Source of the DNA: Vallitaleaceae bacterium 9-2
Lineage (GTDB): Bacteria > Bacillota > Clostridia > Lachnospirales > Vallitaleaceae
Assembly: GCA_038396585.1 (NCBI GenBank)
Contig: CP121691.1
Coordinates: forward strand, 2,976,001 to 3,040,000
Direction: 5' to 3'
Length of the DNA stretch: 64,000 nt
Each line of letters starts with the position of its first letter. Position 1 is the stretch's first letter. Position numbers and translations under genes: made by a program. Positions 18,598 to 27,075 of the stretch are shown here, piece by piece. The notes below the pieces were generated by a model, which worked only from the letters and a program-made list of their open reading frames with translations, was not told where the DNA came from and ran no database searches.

Positions 18598-19560
18598 TTA
18601 ACCGCAAAGAACACCATCTTTAATCGGCTGGTCAAATATAATTTCACCAGCATCTAAGCGTATAACCTGAGCCCGCGTGTGACGATTTGGATCACTTAAC
18701 GGGTCGCCTTGAATCTGCTTATAACTTCTTGCATGATAGACAAGAATAATCTCATCGGTCGTCTTTTTTCGGACAAAACAGTTATGTCCCGGTCCGTACT
18801 GTTGATTTACTTCGCTGGTTGTAAACACAGGTTCTTTGTACTTTTTCCAATGCTTTGGATTGAGCAGGTTTTTGTCCGTATCTATCTCAAGTAGTCCCAA
18901 GCAATAATTATGGTCTGTTTTACTCGCAGAATAGCTTACATAAATTTTTGCATCTGTTTTTAGCACTGCTGGACCTTCATTAACATTAAACCCTATACGC
19001 TCCCATGGATATTCTGGTGTTGATATCATAACCTGTTGACCACTTAGAGTCCATGGATTAATCATTTTATCAATATATAGGTTTGAATTACCTGCAATAT
19101 TTGGATCACTTTGTGCCCATATCATATATTGTTCACTCTGATGCTCAAAAGTTGTTGCATCTAAACTAAACGTGTCCCAACGTGACTTTATTTGACCTTT
19201 TTCCACCCAAGGCGCTTCTAAGGGATTTTTTCCTCCACACTCAAGGACATACATTCGAATTCTCCATGGGTCTTGTTCATGCCCAGCGGCAAAATATATG
19301 TACCACTTACTGTTGATATAGTGAATCTCAGGCGCCCAAATATGATATTTCATGTCGCCTTTATCATGTTCACGCCATATAATTTTAGGCTCAACTTTCG
19401 CAAGACCACTCACAGTTTTACTTCGTCGAAGTTCGATATAATCATAGGTGGGCACTGTTGCAACAAAATAATAATATCCGTCTGCATGCAACATTATCCA
19501 AGGGTCAGCTCTATGCTTAATTAATGGATTTCTCCATTGATCAACCTTTTTTTCTACCAT
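18598..19560 (-). CDS. Glycoside hydrolase family 43 (arabinosidase-like)
   Basis: A 320-residue five-bladed beta-propeller glycosidase. Residues that fit GH43 catalysis are the aspartate in HRADPWIM (general base), the WAPEIHYINSKWYIYF block, and the glutamate in NVNEGPAVL (general acid). No signal peptide is present, so it acts in the cytoplasm. Following abfA by 23 bases, it probably removes arabinose or xylose units from imported oligosaccharides; exact specificity cannot be read from sequence. The ATG at 19560 has AAGGAG upstream; the longer frame lacks a ribosome site. Confidence 0.9.
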   Translation of the reverse strand: MVEKKVDQWRNPLIKHRADPWIMLHADGYYYFVATVPTYDYIELRRSKTVSGLAKVEPKIIWREHDKGDMKYHIWAPEIHYINSKWYIYFAAGHEQDPWRIRMYVLECGGKNPLEAPWVEKGQIKSRWDTFSLDATTFEHQSEQYMIWAQSDPNIAGNSNLYIDKMINPWTLSGQQVMISTPEYPWERIGFNVNEGPAVLKTDAKIYVSYSASKTDHNYCLGLLEIDTDKNLLNPKHWKKYKEPVFTTSEVNQQYGPGHNCFVRKKTTDEIILVYHARSYKQIQGDPLSDPNRHTRAQVIRLDAGEIIFDQPIKDGVLCG

Positions 19561-19583
19561 TAGACTTATGTACTCCTTCGTTT

Positions 19584-21077
19584 TTATTGAACCTGAAAGC
19601 GAATCATGTGCCATGATAATTTGGGTAGTTCTATACAAAACTCTGTTCCTACACCTTGGTCTAAATTCGCCTTTTTAGGTATAATGTGGGTTGGATCCTC
19701 AAAAGAGTTAACTGCGAACAAATCCTCTCCCATAAGGGTCTCATGGTCTATCATACGCAGTTGTCCAAATTCCTTTAAGTCAAGATGTAACTGTATTGCT
19801 TCTTCTTGATTTGTGTTTAAAACAAAAAACGCCAATTCTTTTCGTTCTTGATCAAACGTTGACAAACTCTGTAGTTCTGGAATGTCACCATAACGCTCTG
19901 TCTTAACGGTGTCGCAAACCATAAGGTTTTTGTAAACTTCACCACGTCCATAATTACTCACCTGTTGGAAGGGATAATAGGTCGTATGTTTAAGCACCTC
20001 TCCATTAGGGGCCGTATGAATAGGAGCTAATGCATTGACAAGTTGTGCAAGACACGCCATTTTTACTCTGTCAGCATTATTAACAATGGTACATAGCAAT
20101 CCACCTACAACCAAAGCATCTAACAGTGTATATACATCTTCTGCAATAGCCGGTGCATGCTGCCAACGTTTTGTATTCATATTTGAGTTATACCAAACAT
20201 TCCACTCATCTAGACTAAGGTAAATATCTTTTTTTCCTCTGTGTTTTGCTTTTACATAGTCCGCTGCTGCCCGCACCGTTTGAATAAAATCATTCAAATC
20301 ATAATGTGCTGCCAAAAAATTTTGGACATCACCACTATATTCATAATATCGATGCAATGAAATGTAGTCGATATAGTCATAGGTATGATCTAGAACTGTC
20401 AAATCCCATTCTGGAAATGTCGGCATATCTTTACTTGAACTTCCACACGCTACAACTTCAATCTCTGGGTCGACCCATTTTAAAATTTTGGCTGTTTCTT
20501 TTGCCTTCTTTGCATAGTCTGTTGCTGTCATCTGACAAGTTTGCCATGGACCATCCATTTCATTGCCTAAGCACCACACTTTGAAGTTATGCGGTTGTTC
20601 ATGCCCATGTTTGCGCCGAAGATCACTCCAATAGGTTCCTTTGTCAATATTACAATATTCTATAAGCTGCCCTGCTTCTTGTGGCGTGCCTGTTCCAAGG
20701 TTTACTGCAATCATTCCCTGTGTATTTGCCTTACGTGTCCAATCTGCAAACTCGTCAATTCCAAAGGTATTGTCTTCAATCGAAAACCAAGCATAGTCAA
20801 GGCGAACCGGGCGTTCTTCCTTGGGTCCTACTCCATCCTTCCAATCATACCCTGATAAAAAGTTTCCACCAGGATATCGAACAATCGGAACATTAAGCTC
20901 ATCAATGGCTTGGATGACATCTTTTCGAAACCCTTGTTCATCTGCTTTTTGATGTCCAGGTTCATATATTCCGGTATAAACCGCTCTTCCCATATGCTCA
21001 ATAAATGAACCATATACTCTTTCATCAATATCTGCAATCCTATAATTTTTGTTAACGAGACAACTTGCACTTTTCAT
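19584..21077 (-). CDS. abfA: Alpha-L-arabinofuranosidase GH51
   Basis: A 497-residue retaining arabinofuranosidase. The (beta/alpha)8 barrel carries the acid/base glutamate in WCLGNEMDGPWQ and the nucleophile glutamate in YLSLDEWNVWY, followed by a C-terminal beta domain. The early YERVYGSFIEHMGR-like block (here DERVYGSFIEHMGRAVYTGI) and RYPGGNFLSGYDWKDGVGP are typical of AbfA. It has no signal peptide and releases arabinose inside the cell from arabino-oligosaccharides. It is first in an operon with the GH43 gene and has its own strong promoter and palindromic operator. Confidence 0.96.
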   Translation of the reverse strand: MKSASCLVNKNYRIADIDERVYGSFIEHMGRAVYTGIYEPGHQKADEQGFRKDVIQAIDELNVPIVRYPGGNFLSGYDWKDGVGPKEERPVRLDYAWFSIEDNTFGIDEFADWTRKANTQGMIAVNLGTGTPQEAGQLIEYCNIDKGTYWSDLRRKHGHEQPHNFKVWCLGNEMDGPWQTCQMTATDYAKKAKETAKILKWVDPEIEVVACGSSSKDMPTFPEWDLTVLDHTYDYIDYISLHRYYEYSGDVQNFLAAHYDLNDFIQTVRAAADYVKAKHRGKKDIYLSLDEWNVWYNSNMNTKRWQHAPAIAEDVYTLLDALVVGGLLCTIVNNADRVKMACLAQLVNALAPIHTAPNGEVLKHTTYYPFQQVSNYGRGEVYKNLMVCDTVKTERYGDIPELQSLSTFDQERKELAFFVLNTNQEEAIQLHLDLKEFGQLRMIDHETLMGEDLFAVNSFEDPTHIIPKKANLDQGVGTEFCIELPKLSWHMIRFQVQ

Positions 21078-21128
21078 AGCGTTCTCCTTTATACATGTTA
21101 ATCACACTTATTATAGTTTTTTATAAAG

Positions 21129-21175
21129 TACTTTAAATATATTTAAAGTATATCATTTTACTATTTTATCGTCAA
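21129..21175 (-). promoter_or_regulatory. abfA promoter with 22-base palindromic operator
   Basis: On the minus strand TTGACG (21170-21175), a 17-base spacer and TATACT (21147-21152) form a strong promoter. A perfect 22-base palindrome with halves TACTTTAAATA and TATTTAAAGTA (21129-21150) begins inside the -10 box and covers the start site. This is the position expected for a repressor. It does not match the AraR-type boxes seen upstream of araA. Confidence 0.75.
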
Positions 21176-21259
21176 CAAAGAACTCGCCTCAATATTTTAT
21201 CATTTTGTTGCATTAAATCCTGTGATATCCCTAGTAAAATGCCCCCCTATATTAAACCA

Positions 21260-21309
21260 AAAGACAGTACGTTATCTTGAGATTGTTCATCTCCATACGT
21301 ACTGTCTTT
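21260..21309 (-). terminator. Terminator-like hairpin after AraC-type gene
   Basis: AAAGACAGTACGT (21260-21272) pairs perfectly with ACGTACTGTCTTT (21297-21309); GGAGAT/ATCTC adds to the loop side. Only four T follow on the minus strand, so termination may be partial. Confidence 0.65.
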
Positions 21310-21318
21310 GTACCGCTT

Positions 21319-22164
21319 CTATAATATTGCTTGATTCATCATATCCGCATCCATATTTTTGGATAACTCTACATACTTTCTCGGTGAGTATCCACTAATT
21401 TTTTTAAACTGTTTACTAAAATGATAGATGTTATCATATCCAACTTTTTCTGCAACTTCTTTGACGGTTCCCGTCGATGAAGCGAGCAAGTACTTCGCCC
21501 TTGTCATTCGTGCCTGAATCAGATCTTCCTTTGGGCTACAGTCAAAAAACTCCTTGTATAACACCGAAAATCTCGATCGACTCAAATAAACCAAGTCCGC
21601 CATTTCATCGATTGTCCAGTTCATTGACAAATTGGTAAATATTTGTTCACGTGCTGCTTTAAACTTTTCAATCATCGTCGTTTTATATGGGTCCAGCGAA
21701 TAATCTTGTTTATACTTATGTAGCCTTGCAAGCCCAATAAAAAAATCTTCCATTTGGGAACTAATCCGTTCTGCCCAAAATATATCTTTACGGATATACT
21801 CTTTTTCAATTTTACGAACAAAAAAACGTATAAAGTTATAGTCCTTCATCTCATAGGGGGTATTCACCTCAAGTCCTAACCGTTGAAAATACGCCTCCAA
21901 CTGCCGCCCATCAAAATGAAAGTAATCATTGATAAACCCACCTTTGGGATTATAATATAACTGAGGTTCTCCAGGTGCGTATAGCATAAAAGAATTGGGC
22001 TTAACATGGGTTAATTCCCCTTCTATCTGCATCTTTACCTGCGTTGAAAAAAATAAAAAGAGATAATCTTTGGAGCCACACGGACGTTCTATTCGAAACA
22101 ATGCATTTACTTTGTAATCATATCCAACATCATGTATCTCAAACAACACTTTGCTATCCTCCAC
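21319..22164 (-). CDS. AraC-family transcriptional regulator
   Basis: A 281-residue regulator with an N-terminal cupin-like sugar-binding half (about residues 1-140) and a C-terminal double helix-turn-helix (MNWTIDEMADLVYLSRSRFSVLYKEFF and VKEVAEKVGYDNIYHFSKQFKKISGYSPRKYVE). The GTG start shares its base with the araD stop (TAGTG). A second GTG five codons in (22149) has a perfect GGAGG eight bases upstream and may be the real start. As the last gene of the araA-araD operon it is likely induced with it and may activate arabinan genes. Confidence 0.9.
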   Translation of the reverse strand: MEDSKVLFEIHDVGYDYKVNALFRIERPCGSKDYLFLFFSTQVKMQIEGELTHVKPNSFMLYAPGEPQLYYNPKGGFINDYFHFDGRQLEAYFQRLGLEVNTPYEMKDYNFIRFFVRKIEKEYIRKDIFWAERISSQMEDFFIGLARLHKYKQDYSLDPYKTTMIEKFKAAREQIFTNLSMNWTIDEMADLVYLSRSRFSVLYKEFFDCSPKEDLIQARMTRAKYLLASSTGTVKEVAEKVGYDNIYHFSKQFKKISGYSPRKYVELSKNMDADMMNQAIL

Positions 22165-22862
22165 TACTGACCATAGTAAGCATTTTTGCCATGTTTACGT
22201 AAAAAATGTTTGTCTAATAATGTTTGCTGCATATGCGCCTTACCTGAAGTCTCTTTTAAAAGCGTCGAAGCAAAAGCCATCTTTGCCACTTCCTCAAGTA
22301 CAACGGCATGATATACTGCAGCATCTGCATCTTTTCCCCAAGTAAAAGGCCCATGTTCTTTAACAAGAACCGCCGGGATTTCCATAGGATTTAATGCCCG
22401 CTCTTTAAATGTCTCAATGATGACCGTTCCCGTTTCCTTTTCATAATTTATTGCAATTTCTTCGGGGCGCATCCCTCGTGTACAGGGAACAGCACCATAG
22501 AAATAATCGGCATGGGTTGTGCCAAGAGGATTGATATCCCTGCCTGCCTGTGCAAAACTCGTTGCCCAAGAAGAATGCGTATGGACAATACCTCCAATAT
22601 CAGAAAAAGCTTTATATAACTCCAAATGTGTTGGTGTATCTGATGACGGCTTATAGTTGCCTTCAACAACATTACCATCCAAGTCAACGACAACCATATC
22701 TTCTTGGGTCATCCTATCATAATCAACCCCACTGGGCTTAATAACAACCAGGTTACTTGCTCGGTCAATTCCACTTACATTTCCCCAGGTAAATACAACT
22801 AAACCGCGTTTGGGCAAAGCCATATTTGCTTCAAAAACTTGTTTTTTTAATCCTTCTAACAT
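22164..22862 (-). CDS. araD: L-ribulose-5-phosphate 4-epimerase
   Basis: A 232-residue class II aldolase-family enzyme that converts L-ribulose-5-phosphate to D-xylulose-5-phosphate. Substrate and zinc residues are visible in [11 protein letters not shown], the [17 protein letters not shown] histidines, [10 protein letters not shown] and the later [10 protein letters not shown] histidine. The length is normal. It lies 28 bases after araA, with GGAGG before its ATG. Unusually, no ribulokinase gene sits between or beside araA and araD. Confidence 0.95.
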   Translation of the reverse strand: MLEGLKKQVFEANMALPKRGLVVFTWGNVSGIDRASNLVVIKPSGVDYDRMTQEDMVVVDLDGNVVEGNYKPSSDTPTHLELYKAFSDIGGIVHTHSSWATSFAQAGRDINPLGTTHADYFYGAVPCTRGMRPEEIAINYEKETGTVIIETFKERALNPMEIPAVLVKEHGPFTWGKDADAAVYHAVVLEEVAKMAFASTLLKETSGKAHMQQTLLDKHFLRKHGKNAYYGQ

Positions 22863-22890
22863 CTATGCCTCCTTATCTGTGCTTAACGAC

Positions 22891-24381
22891 CTAGCGCTTT
22901 AGGTTCCATAGGACATCACTCAATTTTAAGTCTTGACGAAATGTCTTCATATTCGTATCGTTGTTGATAAGAACCGTTTCAATGTCTAAAAACTCTGCAA
23001 AATCAAGCAATTCTTGTGCTCCAACATCTAAAGAAAAGACGGTATGATGAGCTCCTCCAGCAAGAATCCAAGCCATAGCTCCTTCTTCTAACGATGGTTG
23101 GGGCTTCCACATTGCCTGTGCCACTGGAAGCTTAGGCATCTGTTGCGGTACTTTAACCGCATCCACTTCATTGATAATAAGTCGCATGCGACCACCCATA
23201 TCTATAATAGATGCATTCAAGGCCGGACCGGTTTTACATGAAAATGTGAATCGAGCCGGATCTTCACGATCACCTATACCCAACGGATTAACTAATATAT
23301 TGGGTTTTTCATTTGCAATAGACGGACACACTTCCAGCATATGCGCTCCCAAGACCATTGCATTTTGAGGATCCAAATGATATGTATAGTCTTCCATAAA
23401 CGAAGTTCCTTTACCTTTAAATTGTCCCATAATTTTTACAAGTCGGACAAGACCTGCTGTTTTCCAATCGCCTTCTCCAGCAAATCCATAGCCTTTTTCC
23501 ATAAGTCGTTGTACCGCTAAGCCCGGCAGTTGCTTAACTCCGTGCAAATCTTCAAACGTTGTTGTAAAAGCACCAAATCCACCATCAACTAAAAATCGTT
23601 CCATAGCAATTTCGAGTTTTGCCTGATATTTAATCGATGCCACACTTTCTTCTTTCGTGTCTAAGATGTTATAGCTTGCTTCATATTCTTTATAAAGCGC
23701 TTCTACTTCATCGTCAGTCACCTTTTCAATATAATCCACTAAATCACCAATACCATATCCATGAATTTGCCATCCAAGTTTTATCTCTGCTTCAACCTTA
23801 TCGCCTTCTGTTACAGCAACAAAACGCATATTATCACCAAAGCGCGCAATTTTTAATTGTCTGCTTTCAGATAATGCCACTGCTACATTCATAAAGTCCC
23901 CTATTTGTTGTTGCACCTTAGGTGCTTCCCAATAACCTACAACAACTTTTCTCGGCATACGTAATCGCGTATTGATAAAACCAAACTCTCGACCACCATG
24001 AGCTGATTGGTTTAAGTTCATGAAGTCCATATCAATATCATCCCAAGGAATATCTCTGTTAAATTGGGTGTGTAAATGCAAAAACGGTTTATTCAAAATT
24101 GATAATCCTGCAATCCACATCTTTGCCGGAGAAAACGTATGCATCCACCCAATAATTCCTGCACACTTTTGCGTTACATTTGCTTCCTTAATAAGGGATG
24201 TAATCTCATCCGGTGTTTTTACAACCTCTTTAAAAACAATCCTATAGTTGAAATCACCTTGAGCATTTAACCCCTTGACCATGTTAAGCGTATCTTCTTC
24301 GACTTGCTGAAGCACCTTCGGTCCATAAAGGTGTTGACTTCCAGTAATAAACCAAAATTCATAAGTTTTTGCTAATTTCAT
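22891..24381 (-). CDS. araA: L-arabinose isomerase
   Basis: A 496-residue enzyme converting L-arabinose to L-ribulose with Mn. The N-terminus YEFWFITGSQHLYGP is a family hallmark. Metal-binding glutamates and histidines lie in GEGDWKTAGLVRLVKIM, FMEDYTYHLDPQNAMVLGAHMLEVCPS and the C-terminal LAGGAHHTVFS. It opens the araA-araD-AraC operon. Two AraR-like boxes lie just before the gene, so it should be repressed by the AraR-type protein encoded upstream until arabinose is present. Confidence 0.97.
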   Translation of the reverse strand: MKLAKTYEFWFITGSQHLYGPKVLQQVEEDTLNMVKGLNAQGDFNYRIVFKEVVKTPDEITSLIKEANVTQKCAGIIGWMHTFSPAKMWIAGLSILNKPFLHLHTQFNRDIPWDDIDMDFMNLNQSAHGGREFGFINTRLRMPRKVVVGYWEAPKVQQQIGDFMNVAVALSESRQLKIARFGDNMRFVAVTEGDKVEAEIKLGWQIHGYGIGDLVDYIEKVTDDEVEALYKEYEASYNILDTKEESVASIKYQAKLEIAMERFLVDGGFGAFTTTFEDLHGVKQLPGLAVQRLMEKGYGFAGEGDWKTAGLVRLVKIMGQFKGKGTSFMEDYTYHLDPQNAMVLGAHMLEVCPSIANEKPNILVNPLGIGDREDPARFTFSCKTGPALNASIIDMGGRMRLIINEVDAVKVPQQMPKLPVAQAMWKPQPSLEEGAMAWILAGGAHHTVFSLDVGAQELLDFAEFLDIETVLINNDTNMKTFRQDLKLSDVLWNLKR

Positions 24382-24397
24382 TTTCCAACCTCCATAT

Positions 24398-24430
24398 TGT
24401 TCGTATATTTGTTTTTAGTTGTACGTACGT
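24398..24430 (-). promoter_or_regulatory. Paired AraR-like operators upstream of araA
   Basis: TTGTACGTACGT (24419-24430) and TTGTTCGTATAT (24398-24409) both resemble the TTGTNCGTACAA core of Bacillus AraR operators. Their centres are 21 bases apart, two helical turns, which would let two repressor dimers sit on one face. They lie within the araA leader/promoter region. Confidence 0.7.
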
Positions 24431-24457
24431 ATTTATATAAATAATTGAAACTTCCAA

Positions 24458-25546
24458 TTATTTTTTAAATGGTAAGACCGAATTTTTTTGAATTAACTCC
24501 GGCTCAATAATATCATGAATCATCGTTTCTTCTTTTTGTATGAGTTTTAGCATATGTTTTGCAGCTGTCTCTCCTAATATCGCTTTTGGATGCGCAATGG
24601 TCGTCAGCTTTACGGCTCCTTTATTCGCCATATCCGAATTGTCAAAACTCACTAAAGACATATCCTCAGGCACGGTTTTACCCATTTGATTTAGCAGTTG
24701 AATCACTCCGATAGAAATCTGATCATTATAGCATACAAGAGCGCTACATCCATCAATCAAATGTTCAATCGCATTGATATTATGTACATCCATGAGTTGC
24801 TCTTTGTTTTCCGTTGTATACCAAAGCACGTCGCCTTCCACAGGGTCTAGAGAAGCTTCTCGTAATGCTTGAAGATATCCTGAGTATCTTCCATGCCCCT
24901 GCATATCATCTTGTTTAAAAATTCCTGCAATACGTTCATGACCATTTTCAATAAGACATTTTGTTGCCAAATACCCTGCCTTTTGGTCATCTTCAATGAC
25001 ATAGGAAGCATTTACATTTTGATATGTCGCGTGAATAAATAAAATAGGCACACCCTGACTTTGAAGTCTTAAAAACAAGTCTTGGTTATGATTTGGAAAA
25101 ATACTTTTTGTAGGTTCAACAATCAATCCGGATAAATTATGTTTGAGCATATTCTTTAATATCGCCCGTTCTTTTTCAATATCATTATTTGTATTTCCAA
25201 GAAGGATACTATAGCCTTGTTCACTAAGAATATCTTCAATACCCGAGATAATCTCAGGAAAAATATAATCTTTGATGTAGGTTGTAATCACTCCGATTAA
25301 CTTCCCTTTTCCCGGTGCCTTTGGCTTAGTGTTGGCAACAAAAGTTCCTCTGCCTTGATGCTTATAAAGCCATCCTTCATTGACGAGATCACCAATCGAC
25401 TTACGGATTGTATGCCGACTGACATTAAATTCTTTCATCAGTTCGATTTCTGATTTAATCGGGTCATTGTATTTTAAGTTGTTTGATATAATATATTCAA
25501 TAATATGTTCCTTAACACGTTGATACTTCGGTTCATTGGTTGCCAT
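24458..25546 (-). CDS. araR: AraR-type repressor (GntR HTH + LacI-like ligand domain)
   Basis: A 362-residue chimeric regulator. Residues about 5-75 form a GntR winged helix (MKEFNVSRHTIRKSIGDLVNEGWLYKHQGRGTFV). The rest is a LacI/GalR periplasmic-binding-like domain (KLIGVITTYIKDYIFPEIISGIEDIL, LVCYNDQISIGVIQLL, PEDMSLVSFDNSDMA). This fusion is the hallmark of AraR, which releases DNA on binding L-arabinose. The ATG at 25546 has GAGGTG upstream; the frame extends 17 codons further into the operator. It is adjacent to araA and has AraR-like boxes in front of both genes. Confidence 0.93.
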   Translation of the reverse strand: MATNEPKYQRVKEHIIEYIISNNLKYNDPIKSEIELMKEFNVSRHTIRKSIGDLVNEGWLYKHQGRGTFVANTKPKAPGKGKLIGVITTYIKDYIFPEIISGIEDILSEQGYSILLGNTNNDIEKERAILKNMLKHNLSGLIVEPTKSIFPNHNQDLFLRLQSQGVPILFIHATYQNVNASYVIEDDQKAGYLATKCLIENGHERIAGIFKQDDMQGHGRYSGYLQALREASLDPVEGDVLWYTTENKEQLMDVHNINAIEHLIDGCSALVCYNDQISIGVIQLLNQMGKTVPEDMSLVSFDNSDMANKGAVKLTTIAHPKAILGETAAKHMLKLIQKEETMIHDIIEPELIQKNSVLPFKK

Positions 25547-25565
25547 CTTTGCACCTCTATTAAAA

Positions 25566-25606
25566 AAACTTAACTTATACGCAATTGGTACGTACAAGTT
25601 AAGTTT
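25566..25606 (-). promoter_or_regulatory. araR promoter with AraR-like operator inside an inverted repeat
   Basis: On the minus strand TTAACT, 17 bases and TATAAG form a promoter, and TTGTACGTACCAAT (AraR-like, about 25585-25598) fills the spacer, the classic place for autorepression. An 11-base inverted repeat, AAACTTAACTT (25566-25576) and AAGTTAAGTTT (25596-25606), flanks it. In the minus direction the repeat is followed by seven T, so it may also terminate the gdhA transcript. Confidence 0.65.
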
Positions 25607-25650
25607 ATCATTGATTTTCTACTTTGTAAAGTCTTTATTCAGCACTTTAT

Positions 25651-27021
<1,371 letters not shown>

Positions 27022-27047
27022 TTATACCTTTAACGTGTTACCTTTTT

Positions 27048-27075
27048 ATTGTATCAATATGAATGGATTTGTCAA
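27048..27075 (-). promoter_or_regulatory. gdhA promoter
   Basis: TTGACA (27070-27075), 16 bases and TACAAT (27048-27053) on the minus strand form a near-consensus promoter overlapping the end of the upstream gene. The gdhA start is about 55 bases downstream. Confidence 0.75.

Noticed and set aside
18598-19638. Upstream start of the GH43 gene at 19638
   Set aside because: The extra 26 residues overlap the end of abfA, have no ribosome site and do not extend the domain; the ATG at 19560 has AAGGAG upstream.
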